Virus record (IMG/VR): IMGVR_UViG_3300035183_000733
Span: 276,496 to 340,495 of that record
Origin: a virus
Length of the DNA: 64,000 nucleotides
Strand: one strand, 5' to 3'
Shown piece after piece: positions 18,088 to 24,786 of the stretch (position 1 is its first letter; every line of letters begins with the position of its first letter). The notes below the pieces were generated by a model that searched no databases, had not been told where the DNA came from, and saw only the letters and a list, made by a program, of their open reading frames with translations. Both the position numbers and the translations under genes were made by a program.

Positions 18088-18297
18088 ATGGAACAAAGTT
18101 TTTACAAGATCAAGTTGATGGGGAACGTCGACCTGATGAAGAAGGCAAAGAAGCTATCGAGCATAGGGCTTGGAAGCAATGGAACAGCGATATACAGAAC
18201 AGTATCGTTCAAGACCAAGGAGGAGGTGGAGACCTATCTCAAGGGCCTGAACATACAGTTTGAGGCTGTGTCCAAGATGGCAACAGTGGCTAAGTAA
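18088..18297 (+). CDS. Small hypothetical protein, 69 aa
   Basis: A basic, compact alpha/beta protein between two tRNA-Ser genes (VDLMKKAKKLSSIGLG, then a YLKGLNIQF segment). It resembles small phage proteins with ribosomal L7/L12-like or TATA-like folds only in size. The function is unknown. Its stop is three bases before the next tRNA. Confidence 0.55.
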   Translation: MEQSFYKIKLMGNVDLMKKAKKLSSIGLGSNGTAIYRTVSFKTKEEVETYLKGLNIQFEAVSKMATVAK

Positions 18298-18299
18298 CC

Positions 18300-18385
18300 G
18301 GAGACGATCCGGCTGGATCAGGGGCTCGCCTCGAAAGCGAGTAGGTCGCGAAAGCGGCTTGGGGGTTCGAGTCCCTCCGTCTCCG
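18300..18385 (+). tRNA. tRNA-Ser (anticodon CGA)
   Basis: The acceptor GGAGACG / CGTCTCC is perfect. The anticodon loop CTCGAAA gives CGA. It has a long variable arm and a GGTTCGAGTCC T arm. Confidence 0.85.
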
Positions 18386-18386
18386 C

Positions 18387-18470
18387 TGAGGCGTGGCGGA
18401 ATTGGTAGACGCGCACGGTTGAGGGCCGTGTGTCCGAAAGGACGTGGGGGTTCGAATCCCCCGAGGTCAC
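18387..18470 (+). tRNA. tRNA-Leu-like (anticodon GAG), acceptor stem mispaired
   Basis: The D arm (GCGGAATTGGTAGACGC), anticodon loop TTGAGGG, variable arm and T arm are those of tRNA-Leu. The two acceptor strands (TGAGGCG and GAGGTCA) pair at only about three of seven positions. It may be degenerate, chimeric or carry assembly errors. Confidence 0.55.
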
Positions 18471-18475
18471 TAATT

Positions 18476-18541
18476 GCCCGGGTGGCGGAATGGCAGACGC
18501 GCTGCGTTCAGAGCGCAGTGTCTAACGACGCCTCCCGGGTA
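18476..18541 (+). tRNA. tRNA-Leu-like (anticodon CAG) lacking the T arm
   Basis: The acceptor GCCCGGG pairs with CCCGGGT at 18534-18540, the D arm and anticodon arm (loop TTCAGAG) are intact, and a variable arm is present. Only about three bases separate the variable arm from the acceptor strand, so the whole T stem-loop is missing. It is probably non-functional unless the sequence is wrong. Confidence 0.45.
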
Positions 18542-18590
18542 CAAATCTGCATGGTCGGGCGATGCAGACGAAAGGATAGCAGCCCGAATA

Positions 18591-18628
18591 TGCGCAAGTG
18601 GTGTATGGGTCGACTCCCTTCTTGCGCA
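18591..18628 (+). other. Truncated tRNA-like hairpin
   Basis: TGCGCAAG and CTTGCGCA form a perfect 8-bp acceptor-like stem. Between them are only the beginning of a D-arm-like sequence and a short GGGTCGACTCCC T-arm-like hairpin; no anticodon arm is present. It looks like a tRNA with an internal deletion. Confidence 0.4.
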
Positions 18629-18639
18629 CTGTTGTAAAT

Positions 18640-18720
18640 GCCCCGGTGGCGTAAAGGTAGCCGCGTTAGTCTTAGGAACTAATGTCGAAAGATGTGCCGG
18701 TTCGAATCCGGCTCGGGGTA
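18640..18720 (+). tRNA. tRNA-Leu (anticodon TAG)
   Basis: The acceptor GCCCCGG / TCGGGGT pairs with G-T wobbles, the anticodon loop CTTAGGA gives TAG, a variable arm is present, and the T arm is CCGGTTCGAATCCGG. Confidence 0.8.
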
Positions 18721-18729
18721 CGATTAAAT

Positions 18730-18810
18730 GCCGAGTTGGCGGAATGGTAGACGCGCTGGATTCAAAACCCAGTGCCACAAGGCGTGTGGGTTCGAGTCCC
18801 ACACTCGGTA
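18730..18810 (+). tRNA. tRNA-Leu (anticodon CAA)
   Basis: The acceptor GCCGAGT / ACTCGGT pairs, the anticodon loop TTCAAAA gives CAA, and long variable and T arms are present. One A-C mismatch closes the anticodon loop. Confidence 0.82.
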
Positions 18811-18828
18811 CCAGACATTTTGTACCTG

Positions 18829-18991
18829 AGTTTAGAGAAGAAGAAGCTAAACGAGAGGATAGCACAGCTCAGGCCGAGCTCAGGGATGCCCTGACTAAGA
18901 AGGCCTCGAACACTAAGGTAAGGAGATCGACGTTGCCAGGCACACAATAAAGATTGCCGAGGCGAGGGCAGAACTCGCTAAACTAAAATAA
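18829..18991 (+). pseudogene. Fragment of a coiled-coil protein
   Basis: One frame reads FREEEAKREDSTAQAELRDALTKK; after a shift another reads KIAEARAELAKLK followed by TAA. Both are strongly alpha-helical and charged, so a small coiled-coil ORF was probably present and has a frameshift. No clear start is seen. Confidence 0.35.
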
Positions 18992-19024
18992 CGTAACATG
19001 AAAACACGATTATGTACGGGACAT

Positions 19025-19104
19025 GCTCCCGTGGCTAACGCAAATCGGTACAGCGGATGGGCCTAAACCCCATGCTTGTCAGGGTTCGAATCCCTGCGGG
19101 AGTA
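19025..19104 (+). tRNA. tRNA with anticodon TAA (Leu codon UUA), atypical
   Basis: The acceptor GCTCCCG / CGGGAGT is perfect and CCA follows at 19105-19107. The anticodon stem ATGGG/CCCAT is perfect with loop CCTAAAC, giving TAA but with C rather than U at position 33. The variable loop has only six bases, unlike normal tRNA-Leu. The identity is uncertain. Confidence 0.6.
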
Positions 19105-19111
19105 CCAACAA

Positions 19112-19198
19112 GGAGAGGTGCCTGAGCAGTCCAAAGGAACGGCCTGGAAAGCCGTGGTCGACATAGTTGGCCCGTGGGTTCGAACCCCACCCTCTCCG
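19112..19198 (+). tRNA. tRNA-Ser (anticodon GGA)
   Basis: The acceptor GGAGAGG / CCTCTCC is perfect, the anticodon loop CTGGAAA gives GGA, and it has a long variable arm, T arm GGTTCGAACCC and discriminator G. Confidence 0.87.
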
Positions 19199-19205
19199 CA
19201 AAAAA

Positions 19206-19236
19206 GAAGCCCGGAATTTATCCGGGCTTCTTTGTT
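19206..19236. terminator. Bidirectional terminator
   Basis: A perfect 10-bp stem GAAGCCCGGA / TCCGGGCTTC with flanking A and T runs. It separates the plus-strand tRNA cluster from a converging minus-strand gene ending at 19245. Confidence 0.85.
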
Positions 19237-19244
19237 TTGTTTCA

Positions 19245-19670
19245 TTATTCCCCGGCCATCAGATCATACACGTTGTCCCAGAACTTGGCTATCGGCTGTT
19301 TGTATCCTTTCCAAACTTCCTGCTTGACGAGCTCCTTTACTTTGTCCAACTTGCTTGCGTCACCATCTTCCTCGCCGCTCCTTATCGCTTCCTCCTCCTT
19401 GGATCTTTTCATGAGCTCCTTGCGGATCTTATCGGGGCCGCTCTTCTCGAGCTCCTTGTCCATGCGCTTGCGCAGCTCCTCCGCGTCTTTGTCGCTGAGC
19501 TTCTTGCTCTTTATCGCCTTCTCGAGCTTCGCGTTTATCTTCTCGATCTTCTCGTCCTTGGTCAGCTGGCGCCACTCGTCCTCTTGGTCCTCCTTGTTCT
19601 CTTCTTCGTTAGTCCTGCCGAGTTTGCTCTCGTTTACTTGGAAGTTTTCGAATCTGGATATTTTAATCAT
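19245..19670 (-). CDS. Charged coiled-coil protein with capsid-targeting-like leader, 141 aa
   Basis: One of the few minus-strand genes. It begins MIKISRFENFQVNES, similar to the short leaders at the start of several other genes here and to T4 internal-protein targeting peptides. The rest is extremely rich in Lys and Glu (about residues 20-120, long helix), then an aromatic end (KQPIAKFWDNVYDLMAG). It may be an internal head protein, which is inference. It shares a terminator with the tRNA cluster. Confidence 0.6.
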   Translation of the reverse strand: MIKISRFENFQVNESKLGRTNEEENKEDQEDEWRQLTKDEKIEKINAKLEKAIKSKKLSDKDAEELRKRMDKELEKSGPDKIRKELMKRSKEEEAIRSGEEDGDASKLDKVKELVKQEVWKGYKQPIAKFWDNVYDLMAGE

Positions 19671-19709
19671 GTTATATGACGGTTATATTCGTTTCAATAT
19701 ATATTCTCC

Positions 19710-20186
19710 ATGAATACCGCAAAGATGCCCATAACACTACATTATAACCCGGCACCTAAGAAGGGAAAATTCGAGAAGATGTTCAAGCCATGGTGGCTGA
19801 TAGGGTCTACCGACTGCGACGTGTCAGAGTACTACGCCTGGTTCCTCCGGAAGCGTACCGGCATCGTATTACAGGAGCCGGCCTGGGGCGCACACGTTTC
19901 CGTAGTGAGAGGTGAGGTACCTCTGAATCAGGACGCCTGGAACAAACACCAGGGCAAGGTGGTGGAAGTCACGCTCGAGGTCGACGTCAGGACCAACGGT
20001 GAACACTGGTGGCTCAGAGCGACAAGCGAGGAGCTCAAAGACATACGAGAGGAACTTGGCCTGTACCGGCACGGCAAGCCGTTCGAGGACGGCGGTCACA
20101 TGGGTTTGCACCTGACCATCGGAAATCCGATACCGCTCCACAAGGAAATATCCATGTACTATCACAGGGTGTTTACGATGTTTTAG
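19710..20186 (+). CDS. Putative 2H-phosphoesterase-like protein, 158 aa
   Basis: Two HxS/T motifs spaced as in 2H phosphoesterases are visible: AHVSVVRGE near residues 61-69 and LHLTIGNP near 134-141. Such enzymes open cyclic phosphates in RNA or cyclic oligonucleotides. The intervening region is beta-rich. A second, clearer 2H protein lies at 46146. Substrate unknown; possible roles are RNA repair or defence-signal hydrolysis. Confidence 0.5.
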   Translation: MNTAKMPITLHYNPAPKKGKFEKMFKPWWLIGSTDCDVSEYYAWFLRKRTGIVLQEPAWGAHVSVVRGEVPLNQDAWNKHQGKVVEVTLEVDVRTNGEHWWLRATSEELKDIREELGLYRHGKPFEDGGHMGLHLTIGNPIPLHKEISMYYHRVFTMF

Positions 20187-20200
20187 CTATATTCGTTCCG

Positions 20201-20579
20201 ATGCTGTTGACAAGGATAATATCATTCGTGGTAGGTGCTGCGTGCATGCTACTGTTCTTCACGTACGATCTGTACGAGTGGGCGCGCGAGGAGAAGGTGA
20301 TGGTCGTGTCGGCCAAAGCGAGCACTGCGCAGGATGGTCGGTTCAAGGGTGCGTTCCTGATATACAGGGAGCTCAAGGGGGTCGGCGACCCTCGCACGGT
20401 TCTCGTGGACCAGGGACGTACGAGACTGCGAACGTGGGCGACGTCAAGGTGGAGTACCTCAGATCGACCGGTACCTATGTGATTTTCTTTTTTTTTTTGG
20501 ACTGGTGTCCATATTCGTATTTGGTGTGACTGTGGTCGGCGCAGGATTTATGTTCGAACTCATAGACGCATTTACTTAA
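20201..20579 (+). pseudogene. Frameshifted two-TM membrane protein
   Basis: The ATG at 20201 gives an N-terminal membrane helix (ISFVVGAACMLLFFTYDLY) and a soluble domain. Past about 20410 a different frame is needed (YETANVGDVKVEYL), and after a run of ten T bases at about 20488 a third frame gives a second membrane helix (IFVFGVTVVGAGFMFEL) ending at TAA 20577. Two small indels, one in a homopolymer, would restore one protein. Confidence 0.5.
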
Positions 20580-20585
20580 AACCAT

Positions 20586-20657
20586 GGCCTCGTAGTTCAA
20601 GGGATAGAACGGAAGTTTCCTAAACTTTAAATACAGGTTCGAGTCCTGTCGAGGCTA
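20586..20657 (+). tRNA. tRNA-Arg (anticodon CCT)
   Basis: Acceptor GGCCTCG / CGAGGCT, anticodon stem GAAGT/ACTTT with loop TTCCTAA, T arm ACAGGTTCGAGTCCTGT. It is an isolated tRNA between two membrane-protein remnants. Confidence 0.85.
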
Positions 20658-20673
20658 CTAAAAAACAAAAGTT

Positions 20674-20912
20674 ATGCCAGTAGAATTATTTAGAATCCTC
20701 GTGACAGCAACAGTTCTGTGCTTGGCTCTCTACGCCATATTCACAGCATTCAGCGTGTTCACCTGCCAGCCTTACAAGAGGTACAGGCGATTCAAAGACT
20801 GCCTCTTCGAGGGCGACGGGCAGGGAATGGGGTTGCGGTTACCTGGTTTTTCAGCATCGCACTCGGTATTGTATGGCTCGGTATTGGAATTTATCATTTA
20901 TTATTCGGATGA
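20674..20912 (+). pseudogene. Frameshifted small membrane protein
   Basis: The N-terminal frame from 20674 contains one hydrophobic helix (LVTATVLCLALYAIFTAFSV). The end is only sensible in another frame (VTWFFSIALGIVWLGIGIYHLLF), reaching a stop at 20912. A single indel near 20820 joins two membrane helices. Function unknown. Confidence 0.45.
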
Positions 20913-21101
20913 ATAAACTGAAGATAGAGAACAAGGGCCTGACAGGCTACTACCTCCGGGAGAAGTTCGAAGACGAGAAGTCCGGTCTTGTGTTCATAAC
21001 AGGCGAGACCTGCGACGAGATAGACCTGCATGCAGTACGAGGACGATGAGGACCTCGAGAAGAAGCTGTCGTACATACTAATGATTTTAACGGACAAGTG
21101 A
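20909..21101 (+). pseudogene. Frameshifted small soluble protein
   Basis: The ATG at 20909 overlaps the previous stop. It reads NKLKIENKGLTGYYLREKFED to about 21030 and then needs a shift to QYEDDEDLEKKLSYI, ending at TGA 21099. Unknown family. Confidence 0.4.
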
Positions 21102-21334
21102 TGGACATACAAAGGAAAATATCGAAGAGGCAAGAGGCCAACAGAGAGATACTTCGCGCCATAAGCGCACAGGTCGAAGCACATCCCGAACTGAGGTTCC
21201 ACCAGATCCTTCAGAACATGAACATATCGCAGACGCAGATGATAGGCGAGGCACCTAACGAGAGGATGGTCGGAAAAGACCAGTTCTACGAGGAAAGCGT
21301 CGACACACTAAAGAGGATAAATGGCCAAGAGTAA
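21101..21334 (+). CDS. Small hypothetical protein, 77 aa
   Basis: The ATG at 21101 is preferred over a GTG three bases earlier. The protein is helical and charged (SKRQEANREILRAISAQVEAHPELRFHQIL). It starts within the stop region of the preceding broken gene and overlaps the next by 14 bases. Unknown function. Confidence 0.5.
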   Translation: MDIQRKISKRQEANREILRAISAQVEAHPELRFHQILQNMNISQTQMIGEAPNERMVGKDQFYEESVDTLKRINGQE

Positions 21335-21493
21335 GAAGCCCAAGAAGTCCGATCGTCTCCAGCAGACCGTGGAGTTCCTGAGGAAGGCCCTCGCGAGCGA
21401 CAAGCAGAACGACCCGGGAGGTATGCCGAGACAAAGAAGAAGTACGGCAGGGCCAAGCTCAAACTAAAATTTCTGAAAGATGAAGGACGATAA
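21321..21493 (+). pseudogene. Frameshifted small basic protein
   Basis: From ATG 21321 it reads KSKKPKKSDRLQQTVEFLRKAL; after a shift near 21420 it continues RYAETKKKYGRAKLKLKFL to TAA 21491. A basic helical protein, possibly nucleic-acid binding. Confidence 0.4.
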
Positions 21494-21776
21494 CGACATA
21501 GCATATTTTGAGCTGTTGCAAGACCTGCCAGGATGTCCGGCCGGATCCTCGTTCACGTACGTGAGCAACGACTCCGGCGAGTACATATTTAACGGACCCA
21601 TCCAGTTCCCGGCGTACTTCGTTACGGAGCACCCGAAGTGGTTCAAGCCGATATATATGTATGAATACCGGTCCAACTTCAAGAAGAGCTTCGTCTACTA
21701 CGCAATGAACGAGAGGGGATGCAGCAAGGAAGAGGCTGAGCACCGGTGGGAACTGTTTTTAAATGACCCACGCTGA
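21480..21776 (+). CDS. Hypothetical protein, 98 aa
   Basis: An aromatic-rich soluble protein (PAGSSFTYVSNDSGEYIF, KPIYMYEYRSNFKKSF) of a type frequent in phage accessory regions. It is intact and overlaps neighbours by 14 bases at both ends. No function assigned. Confidence 0.55.
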   Translation: MKDDNDIAYFELLQDLPGCPAGSSFTYVSNDSGEYIFNGPIQFPAYFVTEHPKWFKPIYMYEYRSNFKKSFVYYAMNERGCSKEEAEHRWELFLNDPR

Positions 21777-21954
21777 CATGAAAGGAAAATACAAAGCCAA
21801 GTTCGACATCAACGACCTGGCGAAGAAGGGTGACATAGTAACCGTAACCGCAATAACGGATGCGATGATCACGTTCAACAAGGAGAATGGGAAGACTTAC
21901 TCGATGGACAAGAAGACATTCTTCTCCAAATTTACCCCACACGCTGCCCGTTAA
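21763..21954 (+). CDS. Small beta-barrel-like protein, 63 aa
   Basis: A beta-rich sequence (KAKFDINDLAKKGDIVTVTAITDAM) suggesting a small barrel. It converges on and overlaps the end of the minus-strand PrsW gene by 23 bases. Unknown function. Confidence 0.45.
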   Translation: MTHADMKGKYKAKFDINDLAKKGDIVTVTAITDAMITFNKENGKTYSMDKKTFFSKFTPHAAR

Positions 21955-22630
21955 ATCGGACAAGCTGCCACCACATAACGAGCGTAACGAGAACGCCAGG
22001 TCCGAGCACCATCCATATCGGGTGACCCGGTAAACCGGCGCTCGGTGCCATCACGTTGAAATCATACAGGCCGTGTAAGAATACGGGCACCAGCATTGCG
22101 AGTATCTGGTAAAGGTAGTTCAATGTACTATCCATCTTTGACAATGCGATGAAGTACCCCATCATCAATCCAGTGACTACGTGCAGCACTATCGCAGAGA
22201 ACGCACGGACGAGCAACACGTCGTTCCCATACATTTGCAGGTACATTACATTTTCCATCACGGCAAACCCAGCGGATATGCACATCCCGTAAAACATTAT
22301 CGCACACGGGTGTGCGTGCTTTATCCTATACTGCTCGGTTGCCTTGAACATGAAAAATTTCATGCCCTCCTCGAGCACCGCTATCTGGAAGAATGCGAGC
22401 GCAAGCATCGCATTCATCGGCTGCGACGACAGGGGAGTAGTTTGCCACTCCGGAAATATCCACAGGAACCACCCGGTTATTGTGGCGGAGATCATGCCCA
22501 TCTGGAAATACAACTGAGACATCCTCCTACCTATAGTCTGGTACGGCGCGCTGAAATATATCATCGCAGCGTAGACGAGCGCGGGCAGGAAGGTGAATAT
22601 GAAGGGCAAAAGTCTGTTGTCCTCTAACAT
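21932..22630 (-). CDS. PrsW-family intramembrane metalloprotease
   Basis: An integral membrane protein of 232 aa with about seven hydrophobic helices. All four PrsW-type conserved motifs are present in order: EEGMKFF (EExxK), GFAVMENVMY (GFxxxEN), HVVTGLMMGY with a conserved His, and LHGLYDF (HGxxD). PrsW in Bacillus cleaves an anti-sigma factor. In a phage it could process a host membrane regulator or antimicrobial target. It is on the minus strand behind a TATATAAC box, diverging from the 22864 gene. Confidence 0.8.
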   Translation of the reverse strand: MLEDNRLLPFIFTFLPALVYAAMIYFSAPYQTIGRRMSQLYFQMGMISATITGWFLWIFPEWQTTPLSSQPMNAMLALAFFQIAVLEEGMKFFMFKATEQYRIKHAHPCAIMFYGMCISAGFAVMENVMYLQMYGNDVLLVRAFSAIVLHVVTGLMMGYFIALSKMDSTLNYLYQILAMLVPVFLHGLYDFNVMAPSAGLPGHPIWMVLGPGVLVTLVMWWQLVRFNGQRVG

Positions 22631-22632
22631 AA

Positions 22633-22640
22633 GTTATATA
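22633..22640 (-). promoter_or_regulatory. Candidate late promoter for the PrsW gene
   Basis: On the minus strand it reads TATATAAC, starting about 10 bases before the ATG. The core is the same as before the tail genes. Confidence 0.4.
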
Positions 22641-22670
22641 TCAACTTCGCGTTACTCCACTGGAAGTCTA

Positions 22671-22717
22671 TGATAATCAAGCCTCTCGGCGATGCTTATA
22701 TAACTACTTGATTATCA
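22671..22717. repeat. 11-bp inverted repeat in a divergent intergenic region
   Basis: TGATAATCAAG (22671-22681) and CTTGATTATCA (22707-22717) are perfect inverted copies about 25 bases apart, between the divergent PrsW and 22864 genes. It could be a repressor operator pair or a hairpin. Confidence 0.5.
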
Positions 22718-22737
22718 ATAATTTATATTATGAAATC

Positions 22738-22759
22738 TTTACAACCAAGAGGTTGTAAA
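22738..22759. repeat. 9-bp inverted repeat (operator or hairpin)
   Basis: TTTACAACC and GGTTGTAAA are perfect inverted copies with a 4-base loop, upstream of the promoter of the 22864 gene. There is no T run, so an operator is more likely than a terminator. Confidence 0.45.
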
Positions 22760-22806
22760 TTTCCAGCAAAATTTTCCACAAATTTTTTTATTATCCAAAA
22801 AGCTCG

Positions 22807-22814
22807 TATCTTTA
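22807..22814 (+). promoter_or_regulatory. Bacteroidetes-type -7 box TATCTTTA
   Basis: TATCTTTA differs by one base from the TAnnTTTG consensus. It lies 50 bases upstream of ATG 22864, behind an AT-rich tract and two inverted repeats. Confidence 0.55.
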
Positions 22815-22863
22815 CTATATCAAATTAAACGAAACAAATTTACAAACCTAAAAACTAAAAGTC

Positions 22864-23499
22864 ATGTCAACAAAGAAATCAACCACTCCGAAAACAAACT
22901 TGTTCGCTACAGCTAAAACCGAAGTTACCGCCAAGTCTAATGAAGACAAAAAGATGGTTACGGTTACTGAGCCCGAAGTAGTAAACGCAATTGATGACCT
23001 TGTTAAGGGTCGCGAGATGGAGAAGGCCGGTAAAGCTATGCAGGCCAAAGCTGAGAGCATCCTTAAACCTGCTGCTCAGACCGAGTGGATGAACGAATAC
23101 AAGAAAAGCAACAAGCGTCCTGGGTCATTCATCATGGCCAACCAAAATAACGGAGTTCTTTACATCGTTATGGACTCATACAAAAAAATTGACGAGGATC
23201 GCGCAACATACCTTAAAGAAACTTACGGCGAGGACATCGTTGAGACTGCTGACGAATTCATCATCAACAACGAGGCTATCGAAAAATATGCCGAGGAGAT
23301 TTCCGAGGCCATCATGAAAATCAAGTCTATCCCTGATGAAGTAAAATTGAGCATGTTCACAAAACGCACAAGCTTCAAGGTTGCCAAGGGTACCATCGAG
23401 AACTTAACAAAAATCGCTGCCGACAACAACACAACTCCTGAGACATTGTTCAGCGAGATCGTTCCTACAACTCAAATCAAAGTTCGCGGAGACAAATAA
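22864..23499 (+). CDS. Hypothetical protein, 211 aa
   Basis: It begins with a Thr/Lys-rich disordered tail, followed by a helical segment and a mixed domain (GSFIMANQNNGVLYIVMDSYKKI), ending in a helix-rich region. No family recognised. It has its own host-type promoter with operator-like repeats and its own terminator, and its codon use is smoother than that of neighbours (many AAA/GAA), suggesting an early, well-expressed protein. A nucleic-acid-binding role is possible but unproven. Confidence 0.6.
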   Translation: MSTKKSTTPKTNLFATAKTEVTAKSNEDKKMVTVTEPEVVNAIDDLVKGREMEKAGKAMQAKAESILKPAAQTEWMNEYKKSNKRPGSFIMANQNNGVLYIVMDSYKKIDEDRATYLKETYGEDIVETADEFIINNEAIEKYAEEISEAIMKIKSIPDEVKLSMFTKRTSFKVAKGTIENLTKIAADNNTTPETLFSEIVPTTQIKVRGDK

Positions 23500-23504
23500 T
23501 TTAC

Positions 23505-23527
23505 GAGGGCCGAAGGCCCTCCTTTTC
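23505..23527 (+). terminator. Terminator after the 22864 gene
   Basis: GAGGGCC / GGCCCTC stem with a GAA loop followed by CTTTTC. Confidence 0.75.
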
Positions 23528-23538
23528 TCATTAAAGCC

Positions 23539-24228
23539 ATGATCAGGATACCATACAACAAGTTCAGATACATTTATCCGCCGAGACCCGAGAACGCACT
23601 CGATTTCGGGCGACTAAAGGAATACGATACCGAGGAGTACGGCGCTCAGCCTAAGCTCGATGGCGATTGTACCCTGTTATTCACCAACGGCATCGAGTCG
23701 CACGTGTGGAACCGCCACAAAGAGAAGTTCACCAAGTGCAAGATCGACCTGACCAAACTGCATCGCGAGACCGTATCTGACGTGAAGGGCGCGCAGACAA
23801 ACAAATGGATGGTCCTCGTAGGCGAGTACATGGCGAAGTCCAAACGCAACCACATGGACAAAGTGTGGAACGACAAGTTCGTCATATTCGACATCATCGT
23901 TTACGATGGGTTCCAGCTAATAGGCACAACGTTCAGGGAGCGCATCGAGTTATTGGACCGCCTCTACGGCAAGGACGACATGGTGCTAACCCCTGACGGA
24001 GTTGACACGATGAAGTTCATGTATAACACAAACGTCGAGAATGCGTTCAGGGTGAAGACATTCTTCAACTGCTTCGAGCCGTTATGGAAGGACCTTGTAA
24101 AAATTGACATGATGGAAGGTCTTGTCCTCAAGCGTCTCGACGCTATACTCGAGAATGGCGTCACAGAACGCAACAACAGTGCCGGCCAATTGAAGTTCAG
24201 AAAACCGACTAAAAACTATCAATTTTAA
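23539..24228 (+). CDS. ATP-dependent nucleic acid ligase (RNA ligase-like)
   Basis: A covalent nucleotidyltransferase with motif I QPKLDGDCTL (Lys nucleophile near residue 39), motif III-like KFVIFDIIVYDG, motif IV MEGLVLKR and motif V LKFRKPTKNYQF at the very end. At 229 aa it is a minimal ligase without an OB fold. Similar small ligases in large phages are thought to seal RNA. Nearby genes (CCA-adding enzyme, NAD enzymes, 2H proteins) fit tRNA repair. RNA versus DNA substrate cannot be decided here. Confidence 0.78.
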   Translation: MIRIPYNKFRYIYPPRPENALDFGRLKEYDTEEYGAQPKLDGDCTLLFTNGIESHVWNRHKEKFTKCKIDLTKLHRETVSDVKGAQTNKWMVLVGEYMAKSKRNHMDKVWNDKFVIFDIIVYDGFQLIGTTFRERIELLDRLYGKDDMVLTPDGVDTMKFMYNTNVENAFRVKTFFNCFEPLWKDLVKIDMMEGLVLKRLDAILENGVTERNNSAGQLKFRKPTKNYQF

Positions 24229-24271
24229 TACCATCGTGGAGGCGAAAGGTACGAATATCAAAGCAAGCAAT

Positions 24272-24781
24272 ATGACAACAACTCAAACAACTCAAAAAAC
24301 TGCGAGCAAGCAGGACATCAAAGACGCTGCCATCGAACTGATGAAGCAGAACGGAACAACAACAAACCTTGACATCAAAAATTACTTACGCGCTAAGGAT
24401 TTCTGGGTATCGCAAAACGAGGTTAGCCAAACGATGAGCACCATCGCGAGCGAGGAAAATTGGGACCGCACATGGAACGGTACATACAACACCTGGTCAA
24501 TCCCGGCTCCCGCTACCACAGATGACAGCAATGACTCAGGAGATACAACCAATGTCATCGTCACGGCCAACCCGGCAAGCGCGGACAAAGCACTCGAGGA
24601 CGTAATCACGGCCATCGCGAGCAAGCTCGGAATCTACAAGCAGGCTATCAACAAGAACTCGAACCTTCAGGAGGACCTCGGGTTCATCGACCGTGACTAC
24701 TCGACCATCGGTCAGGTGTTCGGTAAAGACATCAAGGACTGCAAGACGGTTCAGGACATCGTAAACGCAATCAACGCTTAA
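24272..24781 (+). CDS. Winged-helix plus ACP-like domain protein, 169 aa
   Basis: The start ATG 24272 is preferred; a GTG at 24236 would add 12 residues. Residues ~10-75 look like a small winged helix (KDAAIELMKQNGTTTNLDIKNYLRAKDFWVSQNEVSQTM). After a Thr/Asp-rich linker, residues ~105-169 follow the acyl-carrier-protein pattern (ALEDVITAIASKLGI, LQEDLGFIDRDYSTIGQVFG). The DSL motif that carries the phosphopantetheine Ser is not present (FIDRD instead). Function unknown; it lies six bases upstream of the PARP gene. Confidence 0.5.
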   Translation: MTTTQTTQKTASKQDIKDAAIELMKQNGTTTNLDIKNYLRAKDFWVSQNEVSQTMSTIASEENWDRTWNGTYNTWSIPAPATTDDSNDSGDTTNVIVTANPASADKALEDVITAIASKLGIYKQAINKNSNLQEDLGFIDRDYSTIGQVFGKDIKDCKTVQDIVNAINA

Positions 24782-24786
24782 ATATC

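Noticed and set aside
24236-24271. GTG start for the winged-helix/ACP-like gene
   Set aside because: It adds 12 residues with no domain support; the ATG at 24272 gives a cleaner N-terminus, although the GTG cannot be excluded.
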